From positions 1 to 28,652 of the forward strand of contig JAVBQJ010000033.1 of the NCBI GenBank assembly GCA_031549115.1: 28,652 nucleotides of DNA. Reading direction: 5' to 3'. A program made the position numbers and the translations under genes. Below are positions 1-7,211 of this stretch, in pieces (the first letter of the stretch is position 1; the number at the start of each line of letters is the position of its first letter). A model generated the notes under the pieces. The model made no database searches, was not told where the DNA came from, and saw only the letters and a list, made by a program, of their open reading frames with translations. This DNA is from JAVBQJ01 sp031549115. GTDB taxonomy: Bacteria > Verrucomicrobiota > Lentisphaeria > Victivallales > Victivallaceae.

Positions 1-38
1 GCCCCTCCCAACCCGGATCGCTCGCCGCTCGGCTTCAC

Positions 39-66
39 GTTTTTGGCGCCAATTGGCGCCAAAAAC
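39..66. repeat. Perfect 28-bp palindrome
   Basis: The arm GTTTTTGGCGCCAA is followed directly by its exact reverse complement, with no spacer. The arms start with a T run and end with an A run around two GGCGCC sites, so either strand would give a GC stem followed by T's, the form of a bidirectional intrinsic terminator. It could equally be an operator or part of a mobile repeat. Confidence 0.75.
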
Positions 67-72
67 TCTCTT

Positions 73-106
73 CGGTCCTAAAAACGCTACCGCGTTTTTA
101 TGACCG
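73..106. repeat. Inverted repeat, 15-bp arms with one mismatch
   Basis: The left arm is CGGTC-C-TAAAAACGC and the right arm GCGTTTTTA-T-GACCG, with a 4-base loop (TACC). Only the C/T position fails to pair. It sits six bases beyond the 28-bp palindrome, so the two stems form a tandem structured block. Confidence 0.7.
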
Positions 107-334
107 ACCCCCTCAGCGCGACTACGCCGCGCCGTTCGCCGGGGGTGGCTCCGTGGCGCGCTCCTTGCCGCCAGCTTCGCGGCGTCAATTCCTAGCGGCA
201 CGGTCGCGCCTGACCGGCGCTCCGGCCCGTGCGCGATCGCAGGTTGATGGTTGGCGCTAGACGTGTGAATCATGTCGAGTCTCGCAATCGTCAACCGTTG
301 CATATCCGGGGCGGCAGGGCCGACAGCAGGCGTG

Positions 335-385
335 GGTCCTGAAGGGGGTAACCGGGGGAAACGACGAGTTTCCCCCGGAGGGACC
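335..385. repeat. Nested stem-loop
   Basis: The inner stem is CCGGGGGAAAC (352-362) pairing exactly with GTTTCCCCCGG (368-378) around a 5-base loop. An outer GGTCC (335-339) can pair with GGACC (381-385), leaving an unequal internal loop. It is stable on paper as DNA cruciform or RNA hairpin. Function is unknown. Confidence 0.65.
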
Positions 386-479
386 GGACGTGTGTCGCCG
401 GCAGAGAGGGCGGCTTTTGTGGTGGTCTGGCCGGCCTGACGCGGCAACAAGCGCTCCCCCCAGAGAAAATGGTCGTGGA

Positions 480-556
480 AGATGCCGAAGGCATCTGGAG
501 CAGAGGTGCAGGGTCGGTGACCCTGCCGGGGGGTGCGGGGGCGAGGAGCCCCTGCA
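480..556. repeat. Three consecutive hairpins
   Basis: Hairpin 1 (480-496) is AGATGCC-gaa-GGCATCT. Hairpin 2 (508-526) is GCAGGGTC-ggt-GACCCTGC. Hairpin 3 (534-556) is TGCGGGGGC-gagga-GCCCCTGCA with one G-U pair, followed on the plus strand by a pyrimidine-rich run. They lie just after the 3' end of the minus-strand glycogen operon, where hairpins may stop transcription or protect the mRNA end. No good T tract follows on the minus strand, so a classical intrinsic terminator for glgB is not established. Confidence 0.55.
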
Positions 557-571
557 TTTCTCCCCCTCTGA

Positions 572-2602
572 CTATCCCAGCCTGCGCAGCACCAATACGG
601 TACGATTGGGCAGGTAAAGCCGGAGGCGGTGTGACAGGGTATTGCCGTTGATCACGGCGGCGGCTTCCAAACACTGTCCGGGGGCGACGCGGCCGAAGCC
701 GTTGAATTCGAGGGCGTCCGAATCCAGCGCCAATTCATATTTCCCCGGCAGAGCGACGCAGTCAAAATCCGGCAGCGACCGGATCGGGTGGAAGTTGGCG
801 AAAAACCAGCAGTCGCCGCGTTCGAACACCAGCACATTCGCCATTTCGTCGATATGCACCAACTGCGGCAGATGAGCGAAAATCCCTTCCTGAAGCAATC
901 GCAGCATGGCGCGGTCGAATTCGCCCAAAGCGTGGTAACGCAGATCGTCGCGCTCCGCCAGACTCCATTGCCGTCGCGCGTAGCGATACGACCAGCCGTT
1001 GCCTTCGCGCGGAAAATCCACCCATTCCGGGTGGCCGAATTCATTGCCCATGAAGGTCAGATACCCGTTCGCCGCGGTCGCCGCCGTCACCAGCCGCGCC
1101 ATTTTGTGCAGCGCGACCCCGCGGTCGACCGCGAGATTGGGGGTCGAAGTGCTCATCGCGTCGTACATGGCGCCGCCGATCATCCGAAACAGCGCGGTCT
1201 GGCCGCCGACAATTGCCTGATCGTGGCATTCGACATAGCTGATGGTCCGTTCATCCGGCCGGTGGTTGGTCAACTCATGCCACAACATGCCGAGATTCCA
1301 GAATTCGTCGGGAATATCGAACAGCTTGAACCAGTAATCGGTCACTCCCATCGCCAACCGGTAATCGAAGCCGCAGCCCCCCTCCCCTGCCGGAGCGGCG
1401 AGCCCGACCATGCCGGAAACGTCTTCGGCCACCGTCACCGCCTCCGGGCGCACCGTGTGAATCACCGTGTTGGCCAGCGCCAGATAGAGATAGGCTTCCT
1501 CATCCGCCTCCGGCCCGAAGTAATCGGTGTAACCGTTGAAACTTTTCCCGAGTCCGTGATGCGTGTACAGCATACTGGTGACGCCGTCGAAGCGGAAACC
1601 GTCCAGCTGGAACTCTTCCAGCCAATACCGGCAGTTGGACAGCAGGAAGTACAACACCTCCGGCTTGGAGTAATCGAAACACAGCGAATCCCACGCCGTA
1701 TGCTCTCCCTTTGCTCCCGCGTGAAAAAACTGATGCCGGGTGCCGTCGTAACACCCCAGCCCTTCGCGCTCGTTTTTCACCGCGTGCGAATGCACCAGAT
1801 CGATGATGACCCGCAGCCCGAGCCCGTGCGCCGCGTCGACCAATTCCTTGAATTCGTCCGGGGTGCCGAAACGCGCCGACGCCGCAAAAAAATTCGCGAC
1901 ATGATAGCCGAAACTGCCGTAATACGGGTGTCCCATCACCGCCATCAACTGCACGGTGTTATACCCCGACGCCGCAATCCGCGGCAGCATCTGTTCGCGA
2001 TACTCCCGGAACGACCCGACCTTTTCCTGCTCGGTAGCCATCCCGACGTGCGACTCGTAAATCAGAACCGGTTCGCCGGCCGGAGGCGAAACGTGTTGAA
2101 AACAATAGGCATGCTCCGGCGCATACACCCGGGCGCTGAACTGCTTGCTCGCTTCGTCCTGAACCACATACCGGGCATACGCCGGCACCCGGCTCCCGGA
2201 GCCCCCCGCCCATTCGAAGTCGACGAGATAATGCATCCCGTCGCGCAATGCTCCGTCCGGACAACGCAACTCCCAGTCGCCATGCGCATTCACACGGGTC
2301 AGGCGCCACTCCCGGCGCCGCCGCCAATCGGAAAAATCCCCGATCAGCCACGCCGCGTGCACATTCGGCGCCCAGTCCCGGAAGACCCATTCAGTCCCCT
2401 CCCGATGCAGTCCGTAGTGGTGGTGCGCCTGTGCCCAATCCGCCAGCGCCGCCAGCCCGTCCCGTTTTCCGGTCAACCGCGCCGCCAGGGCTTCGGCCGC
2501 GTCACGGCGGGCGGCAATCCGATCGGCGTACATGGCCAGATACGGATCCGCCGCCAACGGCCGGGGCCGGTTTTCACCCTCTTCCGGCCGAAGCGAACTC
2601 AT
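572..2602 (-). CDS. glgB: 1,4-alpha-glucan branching enzyme, eukaryote-like GH13_8 type
   Basis: This 676-residue protein should cut alpha-1,4 glucan chains and re-attach them as alpha-1,6 branches in cytoplasmic glycogen. A CBM48-like N-terminal domain (about residues 65-160) precedes the GH13 barrel. Expected catalytic residues are visible: nucleophile Asp339 in DGFRFDG, acid/base Glu393 in VAEDVSG and Asp461 in ECHDQ. The phrases DGFRFDGVTSMLY, AEDVSGM, GFDYRLAM, FMGNEFGHPEW and YARRQW are those of eukaryotic GBE1 and the bacterial GH13_8 group, rather than the E. coli GlgB (GH13_9) group. Its start overlaps the glgA stop in an ATGA, so translation is probably coupled. It is the last gene of the glycogen operon. 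Family assignment is secure; the subfamily rests on motif memory. Confidence 0.95.
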   Translation of the reverse strand: MSSLRPEEGENRPRPLAADPYLAMYADRIAARRDAAEALAARLTGKRDGLAALADWAQAHHHYGLHREGTEWVFRDWAPNVHAAWLIGDFSDWRRRREWRLTRVNAHGDWELRCPDGALRDGMHYLVDFEWAGGSGSRVPAYARYVVQDEASKQFSARVYAPEHAYCFQHVSPPAGEPVLIYESHVGMATEQEKVGSFREYREQMLPRIAASGYNTVQLMAVMGHPYYGSFGYHVANFFAASARFGTPDEFKELVDAAHGLGLRVIIDLVHSHAVKNEREGLGCYDGTRHQFFHAGAKGEHTAWDSLCFDYSKPEVLYFLLSNCRYWLEEFQLDGFRFDGVTSMLYTHHGLGKSFNGYTDYFGPEADEEAYLYLALANTVIHTVRPEAVTVAEDVSGMVGLAAPAGEGGCGFDYRLAMGVTDYWFKLFDIPDEFWNLGMLWHELTNHRPDERTISYVECHDQAIVGGQTALFRMIGGAMYDAMSTSTPNLAVDRGVALHKMARLVTAATAANGYLTFMGNEFGHPEWVDFPREGNGWSYRYARRQWSLAERDDLRYHALGEFDRAMLRLLQEGIFAHLPQLVHIDEMANVLVFERGDCWFFANFHPIRSLPDFDCVALPGKYELALDSDALEFNGFGRVAPGQCLEAAAVINGNTLSHRLRLYLPNRTVLVLRRLG

Positions 2603-4128
2603 GCCTCCACTCCCTTTACCAATGGACGGTGCAACATCGATTCATATATTTCAATGTAGCGGGCCGCGGTCACGTCGTGATTGAAGCGGGCGGCCGACTC
2701 GCGCATGATCCGGGCGATCTCGCGCGCTTTTACCTCCGCCGGCAAATGCCAGAACCGCATCGCCTGATCGACAGCCCACAAGAGGCCGGCACTGTCGTAG
2801 TTTTTGAAAACAAATCCGTTGCCGATGCTGTTCGCGATATCGAGCTCCTCGACCGTGTCATGCAGGCCTCCGGTATCGTGGACAACCGGCAGGCAACCGT
2901 ATTTCGGCGCCGCCATCTGCGGCAGGCCGCAGGGTTCGAAACGCGACGGCATCAGCATGAAATCCGCCGCGGCGAAACCCAATTGCGACAGGTCGTTGTC
3001 GAAATCCGAAACCGCCAGATTTTCCGGGATATGATGAAATGCCAGAATCCGCCGGAATACCGGTTGATAGGAGCCGTTGGCGACAATCGCCACCTGTAAA
3101 TCGTCGCGGTGGTATTTTTCGATCATCCGGAACAGGATATCCGCCAGCAGCTGACACCCCTTCTGTACCGGGTCAAGCCGCGACGGCCAGAAAAACAACG
3201 GGGCGTCCGCATCCTGCCGCAATCCGGTTTTGCGCTGAAACAGCAACTTGGCTTCGCGTTTGGCCTCGGTGTGATCTTCGGCGGAAAAGTGCCGCTCCAA
3301 TGCCGGATCGGCTTCCGGCGTGCTGCTCTCGTCCGGCGCATTCAGAATCCCGAACGCGCAGCCGGCCCTTTCCTTCGCCTCGATTTCCCGGCGCACCGGC
3401 GGCGGCACGAAATCATGGCGCCCCTCCACCATCTCCTGCAGGAAAGTCGGGCTCACCGTGTTGATGAAGTGCGCCGCGAAGATTCCCGATGCCAGCAGAT
3501 CCACCGGATTATTCGTACGGCTCTCGTAATAATTTTCCGGAGTCCGTTCGAGATAGAGGTATTTCCAGAAGTCCGCGGCATCGATGCCGCGGTCTTCAAT
3601 CGTGTCCATCGACACTTTTTGCGTATGGATGTTGTGCACGGTAAACAGACACGGAATCCCGAGCCGGCGTGCCGCCGCCGGGATCAGGCCGGTCATCCAG
3701 TCGTTGCAGTGAATCAGGTCCGGATTCACATTCGGAATGATGTTGTTGATGACCTCGCGCTGAAACGCCAGCGCCACCAACAGCGTATCATCCGAATAAT
3801 TGCTGTACACGGTGTCCCGGTAATAAAAAATCCGGTCCTCGGCCAGATGCACCCGGTGATGCGTCAGGTTGCTCACGTAGGTGCGCAACTCCTGATCGAT
3901 CAGATTCCCCACTTCGACATGGAAAATTTTCCGGTAATGCGGCAACGCCACATAGACATCCGCCCCCTGGCGATACAACGCACTCACCAAGCTGGCGGAG
4001 ACATCCGCCAACCCTCCGGCCTTCGCCCGCAGCCGGTTGCTCATATTGCCCATCCCCTCCGGAAGATATGTGATTTCCGGAGTGACAATCAGAATCCGGG
4101 GATTCTTCTTCTCACTGCGCTTAGACAT
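2599..4128 (-). CDS. glgA: Glycogen/starch synthase, GT5 family
   Basis: This 509-residue glycosyltransferase should extend alpha-1,4 glucan from a nucleotide-glucose donor. Seen: an N-terminal KAGGLADVSASL motif (about residues 36-47, matching the KxGGL substrate loop), HNIHTQ near 165, SRLDPVQKG near 316 and SRFEPCGLPQ at 395-404, which carries the conserved Glu and Cys-Gly of the C-terminal Rossmann domain. It is somewhat longer than E. coli GlgA (about 477). Whether ADP- or UDP-glucose is used cannot be read from the sequence, and no glgC (ADP-glucose pyrophosphorylase) lies in the window. It is 25 bases downstream of glgP and overlaps glgB by four bases. A purine-rich AAAGGG precedes the ATG. 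Confidence 0.93.
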   Translation of the reverse strand: MSKRSEKKNPRILIVTPEITYLPEGMGNMSNRLRAKAGGLADVSASLVSALYRQGADVYVALPHYRKIFHVEVGNLIDQELRTYVSNLTHHRVHLAEDRIFYYRDTVYSNYSDDTLLVALAFQREVINNIIPNVNPDLIHCNDWMTGLIPAAARRLGIPCLFTVHNIHTQKVSMDTIEDRGIDAADFWKYLYLERTPENYYESRTNNPVDLLASGIFAAHFINTVSPTFLQEMVEGRHDFVPPPVRREIEAKERAGCAFGILNAPDESSTPEADPALERHFSAEDHTEAKREAKLLFQRKTGLRQDADAPLFFWPSRLDPVQKGCQLLADILFRMIEKYHRDDLQVAIVANGSYQPVFRRILAFHHIPENLAVSDFDNDLSQLGFAAADFMLMPSRFEPCGLPQMAAPKYGCLPVVHDTGGLHDTVEELDIANSIGNGFVFKNYDSAGLLWAVDQAMRFWHLPAEVKAREIARIMRESAARFNHDVTAARYIEIYESMLHRPLVKGVEA

Positions 4129-4153
4129 GACTGCTACCCTTTCCGCGAGGGCG

Positions 4154-6685
4154 TTACTTCGGCCAACTCATAAATCCCGGGATACTGTTGTCCCACTCGG
4201 ATCCCACCGGCGTCACCCGCGCCGTCAGGCCGAAACGCCCCGGATGCGTGCACGCAAGCACCGTCTCATACCGGTAATGATGATTGCCCAGATCCTCCGC
4301 CATGGTCATCGCCTGGCTGTCGCTGGAAACAATTTCATTGTGCACATTGACCTGCCCGTAGTACACTTCGACCGCGACCTCCTGCGGCGTCATCCCATTC
4401 AGAAACACATTGGTGGAAACCCGGAAACTGTCGCCGACATGCACAGTGTTCAGGTCGCGGTCCACCGTCGGATTTTCGACCTCGATACCGCCGAAGTGAT
4501 CCACCATGCGTTTTTTCTGTTCCACCAGCAGCTGCGCCGCGTTCGAATCGGCGGCAGTCAATTTCTCGTACGTTTCGCAGGCGACCTTGTAAAACATGTC
4601 GTTGTACTGGGCCACCATCCGGTTGCTGGAGAAGCAATGGAAGGCCATCGTCAGCGAACGCTTCATCATTTCGATCCACCGCACCGGTATCTCGTTGGAA
4701 CGCTCGTAGAAGCACGGGATGATTTCGCTCTCGATGATGTTGAACAACTCCTGCGACTCCAGATTGTCGGCGTCCTCGGGATCCTCGTAGTTGTCGTTCG
4801 ACGGGATCGCCCAGCCGCAATCCGGATGGTACGCTTCCGCCCACCAGCCGTCGAGGATGCTGCAGTTCAAAACACCGTTCGCCGCCGCTTTCATCCCCGA
4901 GGTTCCGCTGGCTTCCTGCGGCCGCTTCGGCGTATTCAGCCAGACGTCGACCCCCTGCACCAGGAAGCGCGCAAGGCCGATATCGTAGTCCTCCAGAAAC
5001 ACCAGCCGGTCGGAAACATGGTTGGTTTCGGCAAATTGCACCAGCTGCTGAATCAGCCGCTTGCCGCCTTCGTCCGCGGGGTGCGCCTTGCCGGCGAAAA
5101 TAAATTGCACCGGGTGCTGTTCATTGCGCAGCAGCGCCAGCAATCGCTCCGGATTGCGCAGCAGCAGCGTACCGCGCTTGTAGGTGGCGAAGCGCCGCGC
5201 GAAGCCGAAGGTGAGGATATTCGGATCGAGCACACTGTGCCCCGCGGTCTGAACCTTCGATACGGGCATCCCGGTCAGGCTCGACTGCTGCATCCGGCGC
5301 ACCCGGCGCACCAGCGAATGCCGGCACAGCTCATGCACCGCCCAGAATTCATCGTCCGGGATCTGCTCCACCGCTTCACCCAACGCCTCCTCGCTCAGCT
5401 TGGTCCAATCCGCCGGGATGTAACGGTCCAGCAGCACCCGCTTCCGGCTCGACACCCAGCTGTGAATGTGCACACCGTTGGTGATATGCCGGATCGGAAT
5501 TTCATCGATCGCCCGGCCGGGCCACAAATGGCGCCACATATTGCGGGCGACCTCACCATGCAGCTTGCTGACGGCGTTGGAATAATTCGCCAGCCGCAAC
5601 CCGAGCACGGTCATCGACATTTCACCGGAACGGTTCCGGTCGGCGATCGGCACGCCCCAGTTGATGATCCGGTCCACATCCACGCCGGCCTGGCGGCAGA
5701 AGGGCTCCAGGTAAGGCCGCACCATGCCGATTTCGAACACCTCGTTGCCCGCCGGCACCGGAGTATGGGTGGTGAATACGTTGCTGCGCCAGACCATTTC
5801 CAACGCCGTTTCCACATCATAATGGTGATCTTTGGTCAGATGCTCGAGGCGCGCCAACGACAGAAACGCGGCATGCCCTTCGTTCATATGGCAGATCTCC
5901 GGGTCGTACCCCGACGCGATCAGCGCCTTGAATCCGCCGATGCCCAGCAGCAGCTCCTGCATCAGGCGCATACGCTTGTCGCCGCCATACAGCCGCCAGG
6001 TGATCTCGCGGAACTCCGGCGGGTTCTCCGGTATCTCGGTATCCAACAGCATCAGATCGACCGAACCGCAGCGCAGACGCCAGACCGTAGCATACAGCTG
6101 CCGGTCCAGGATCGGAATGGAAATCGTCACTTCGGAGCCGTCCGGCGTCGTAACGCGGGTTACCGGCATATTGTGGATTTCATTTTCCGGATAACGCTCC
6201 AACTGCCAGCCGTTGCGGTCGAGCAGCTGCCGGAAGTATCCCTGACGGTACAGGAGACCGACCGCGACCAGCGGCAACCGCAAATCGCTGGCAGCCTTCA
6301 GGTGGTCGCCGGACAGGACGCCGAGACCGCCCGAATACAGCCGGACGCTTTCATGAATCCCGTATTCCATCGAAAAATAGCCGATTTTCGCCTTTTCCGG
6401 CTGTTCTTCCGGCGGGATCTGCCGTGAAAACTCAGCTTCCACCACGTGCATCATGCGCAGAAAATCGGAATCGTGCGCCAACGCCTCCAGGCGGCTCTGC
6501 GGGATCATGCCGAGAAATTTCCGGCAATTCCCCTCCAGCTCGCGCCACAAACTCGGGTTGATCCGGACAAACAATTCGATTGCCGCCGGGTGCCAGCACC
6601 ACCACATATTGTAGGACAACCGCTCAAGGAACTTCAATTCCCGGGGCATGCGCGGCGAGACATTATACAATTTGATATTATTCAT
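4154..6685 (-). CDS. glgP: Alpha-glucan (glycogen) phosphorylase, GT35
   Basis: This 843-residue protein should release glucose-1-phosphate from alpha-glucan ends with phosphate, using pyridoxal phosphate. The N-terminal region (about 12-110) looks like the DUF3417 segment seen in the shorter alpha-glucan phosphorylase family (TIGR02094 type). Conserved blocks follow: GYFSMEYG near 102, CHMNEGHAAF near 265, FTTHTPVPAGNE near 304, ITNGVHIHSW near 401, and the cofactor site EASGTSGMKAAANG, where Lys599 should form the PLP Schiff base. This type differs from E. coli GlgP/MalP, so a preference for maltodextrins is possible. It is the second gene of the operon and puts breakdown and synthesis in one transcript. 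Confidence 0.93.
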   Translation of the reverse strand: MNNIKLYNVSPRMPRELKFLERLSYNMWWCWHPAAIELFVRINPSLWRELEGNCRKFLGMIPQSRLEALAHDSDFLRMMHVVEAEFSRQIPPEEQPEKAKIGYFSMEYGIHESVRLYSGGLGVLSGDHLKAASDLRLPLVAVGLLYRQGYFRQLLDRNGWQLERYPENEIHNMPVTRVTTPDGSEVTISIPILDRQLYATVWRLRCGSVDLMLLDTEIPENPPEFREITWRLYGGDKRMRLMQELLLGIGGFKALIASGYDPEICHMNEGHAAFLSLARLEHLTKDHHYDVETALEMVWRSNVFTTHTPVPAGNEVFEIGMVRPYLEPFCRQAGVDVDRIINWGVPIADRNRSGEMSMTVLGLRLANYSNAVSKLHGEVARNMWRHLWPGRAIDEIPIRHITNGVHIHSWVSSRKRVLLDRYIPADWTKLSEEALGEAVEQIPDDEFWAVHELCRHSLVRRVRRMQQSSLTGMPVSKVQTAGHSVLDPNILTFGFARRFATYKRGTLLLRNPERLLALLRNEQHPVQFIFAGKAHPADEGGKRLIQQLVQFAETNHVSDRLVFLEDYDIGLARFLVQGVDVWLNTPKRPQEASGTSGMKAAANGVLNCSILDGWWAEAYHPDCGWAIPSNDNYEDPEDADNLESQELFNIIESEIIPCFYERSNEIPVRWIEMMKRSLTMAFHCFSSNRMVAQYNDMFYKVACETYEKLTAADSNAAQLLVEQKKRMVDHFGGIEVENPTVDRDLNTVHVGDSFRVSTNVFLNGMTPQEVAVEVYYGQVNVHNEIVSSDSQAMTMAEDLGNHHYRYETVLACTHPGRFGLTARVTPVGSEWDNSIPGFMSWPK

Positions 6686-6716
6686 AAGCAGAATCCCGTT
6701 TTATTAGACAGAAAGA

Positions 6717-6731
6717 CCGGGCGGCGCCCGG
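6717..6731 (-). terminator. Short GC hairpin between the CBM48 gene and glgP
   Basis: CCGGGC-ggc-GCCCGG forms a 6-bp stem right after the stop codon of the CBM48 gene. In the minus direction it is followed by TCTTTCTGTC, a weak T-rich run. It may partly stop transcription, or set mRNA ends so that the small protein is made in excess over glgP. Confidence 0.4.
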
Positions 6732-6732
6732 C

Positions 6733-7056
6733 TTATTCCACAATCAAGAGGCTGTTCAGCGTACCGAAATCATTCGGCGCAAAATGGGGATTCTGCGCAT
6801 CCATGCTCCAGATGCCATCAACGACAAATTTGTATTCATAGCGTCCATTTTCGAGCGTCAGCATGCCGCGATACACGCCCGAGCCATCTTTGTCGGTCAA
6901 CATTTTGGCTTCCGGATTCCAGTCGTTGAACGAACCGGCGACCGAAACCGTTTTCCCGGGACCGGCTTCGATCATGAAAGAAACGCGTTTCTTCCCGGTG
7001 GGTTTCTTCGGAGCTGCAGTTTCCGCGACAGTGTTACGTGTTTGCGTCTTGGCCAT
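6733..7056 (-). CDS. Stand-alone CBM48 glycogen-binding domain protein
   Basis: This 107-residue protein is little more than one AMPK-beta-type glycogen-binding domain (about residues 24-107) after a basic, Ala/Thr/Lys-rich tail. VSVAGSFNDWNP and YEYKFVVDGIW match the family; Trp46 and Trp83 lie where AMPK-beta uses tryptophans to stack on sugar. No catalytic domain is present. The chosen ATG has a complete GGAGGTGA ribosome site four bases upstream; a start nine codons earlier would translate through that site and is unlikely. As first gene of the glycogen operon it probably binds the polymer, perhaps tethering phosphorylase, synthase or branching enzyme, or affecting granule form. That role is inference. 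Confidence 0.88.
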   Translation of the reverse strand: MAKTQTRNTVAETAAPKKPTGKKRVSFMIEAGPGKTVSVAGSFNDWNPEAKMLTDKDGSGVYRGMLTLENGRYEYKFVVDGIWSMDAQNPHFAPNDFGTLNSLLIVE

Positions 7057-7060
7057 AATA

Positions 7061-7068
7061 TCACCTCC
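7061..7068 (-). promoter_or_regulatory. Full Shine-Dalgarno site of the CBM48 gene
   Basis: GGAGGTGA matches the 16S rRNA tail over eight bases and lies four bases before the ATG at 7056. It decides the start and predicts strong translation. Confidence 0.85.
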
Positions 7069-7114
7069 ATGAAAATGAACCAATATTCTTGCTACAATTT
7101 CTCCCTCTGTCTAT

Positions 7115-7143
7115 AATGTACCACACATTCGCCCGATTCGCAA
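7115..7143 (-). promoter_or_regulatory. Candidate sigma-70 promoter of the glycogen operon
   Basis: On the minus strand TTGCGA (-35, 7143-7138) and TACATT (-10, 7120-7115) are 17 bases apart, each 4/6 to consensus. It lies in the gap between the antiporter stop and the first gene of the operon. Confidence 0.45.
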
Positions 7144-7211
7144 ATCCGCAACCCGAAAACACACACAATTATGACAAAACGACGGCGACCGCTCCGGGAA
7201 GTGGAATTTTT

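Larger units (their letters stand above)
1..571. other. Hairpin-rich intergenic region without a convincing gene
   Basis: No reading frame here has a ribosome site, family resemblance or length that would support a gene. The stretch is GC-rich and packed with inverted repeats, listed separately: a 28-bp perfect palindrome, a stem with 15-bp arms and one mismatch, a nested hairpin around 335-385, and three hairpins in a row at 480-556. It lies just beyond the stop of the branching-enzyme gene, so part may act as 3' RNA structure or terminator for the glycogen operon. Nothing identifies a known RNA family. It could also be a non-autonomous repeat element or an intergenic repeat common in this genome. 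Confidence 0.6.

Noticed and set aside
291..674. Minus-strand 127-codon frame beyond the glgB end
   Set aside because: It overlaps the glgB 3' end in another frame and passes through the hairpin block; low-complexity Pro/Arg/Ser content.
788..2659. 623-codon plus-strand frame opposite glgB
   Set aside because: Same reason: a reverse-frame shadow of a GC-rich gene, full of Arg, Pro and Gln.
4037..6427. 796-codon open frame on the plus strand opposite glgP
   Set aside because: It is antisense to a gene with clear family motifs, is rich in His, Arg and Gln as expected from reverse reading of GC-rich DNA, and has no ribosome site or family resemblance.
572..7056. Expectation of glgC or a debranching enzyme in the operon
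   Set aside because: No ADP-glucose pyrophosphorylase, glgX or 4-alpha-glucanotransferase is present in the window; they may lie elsewhere.
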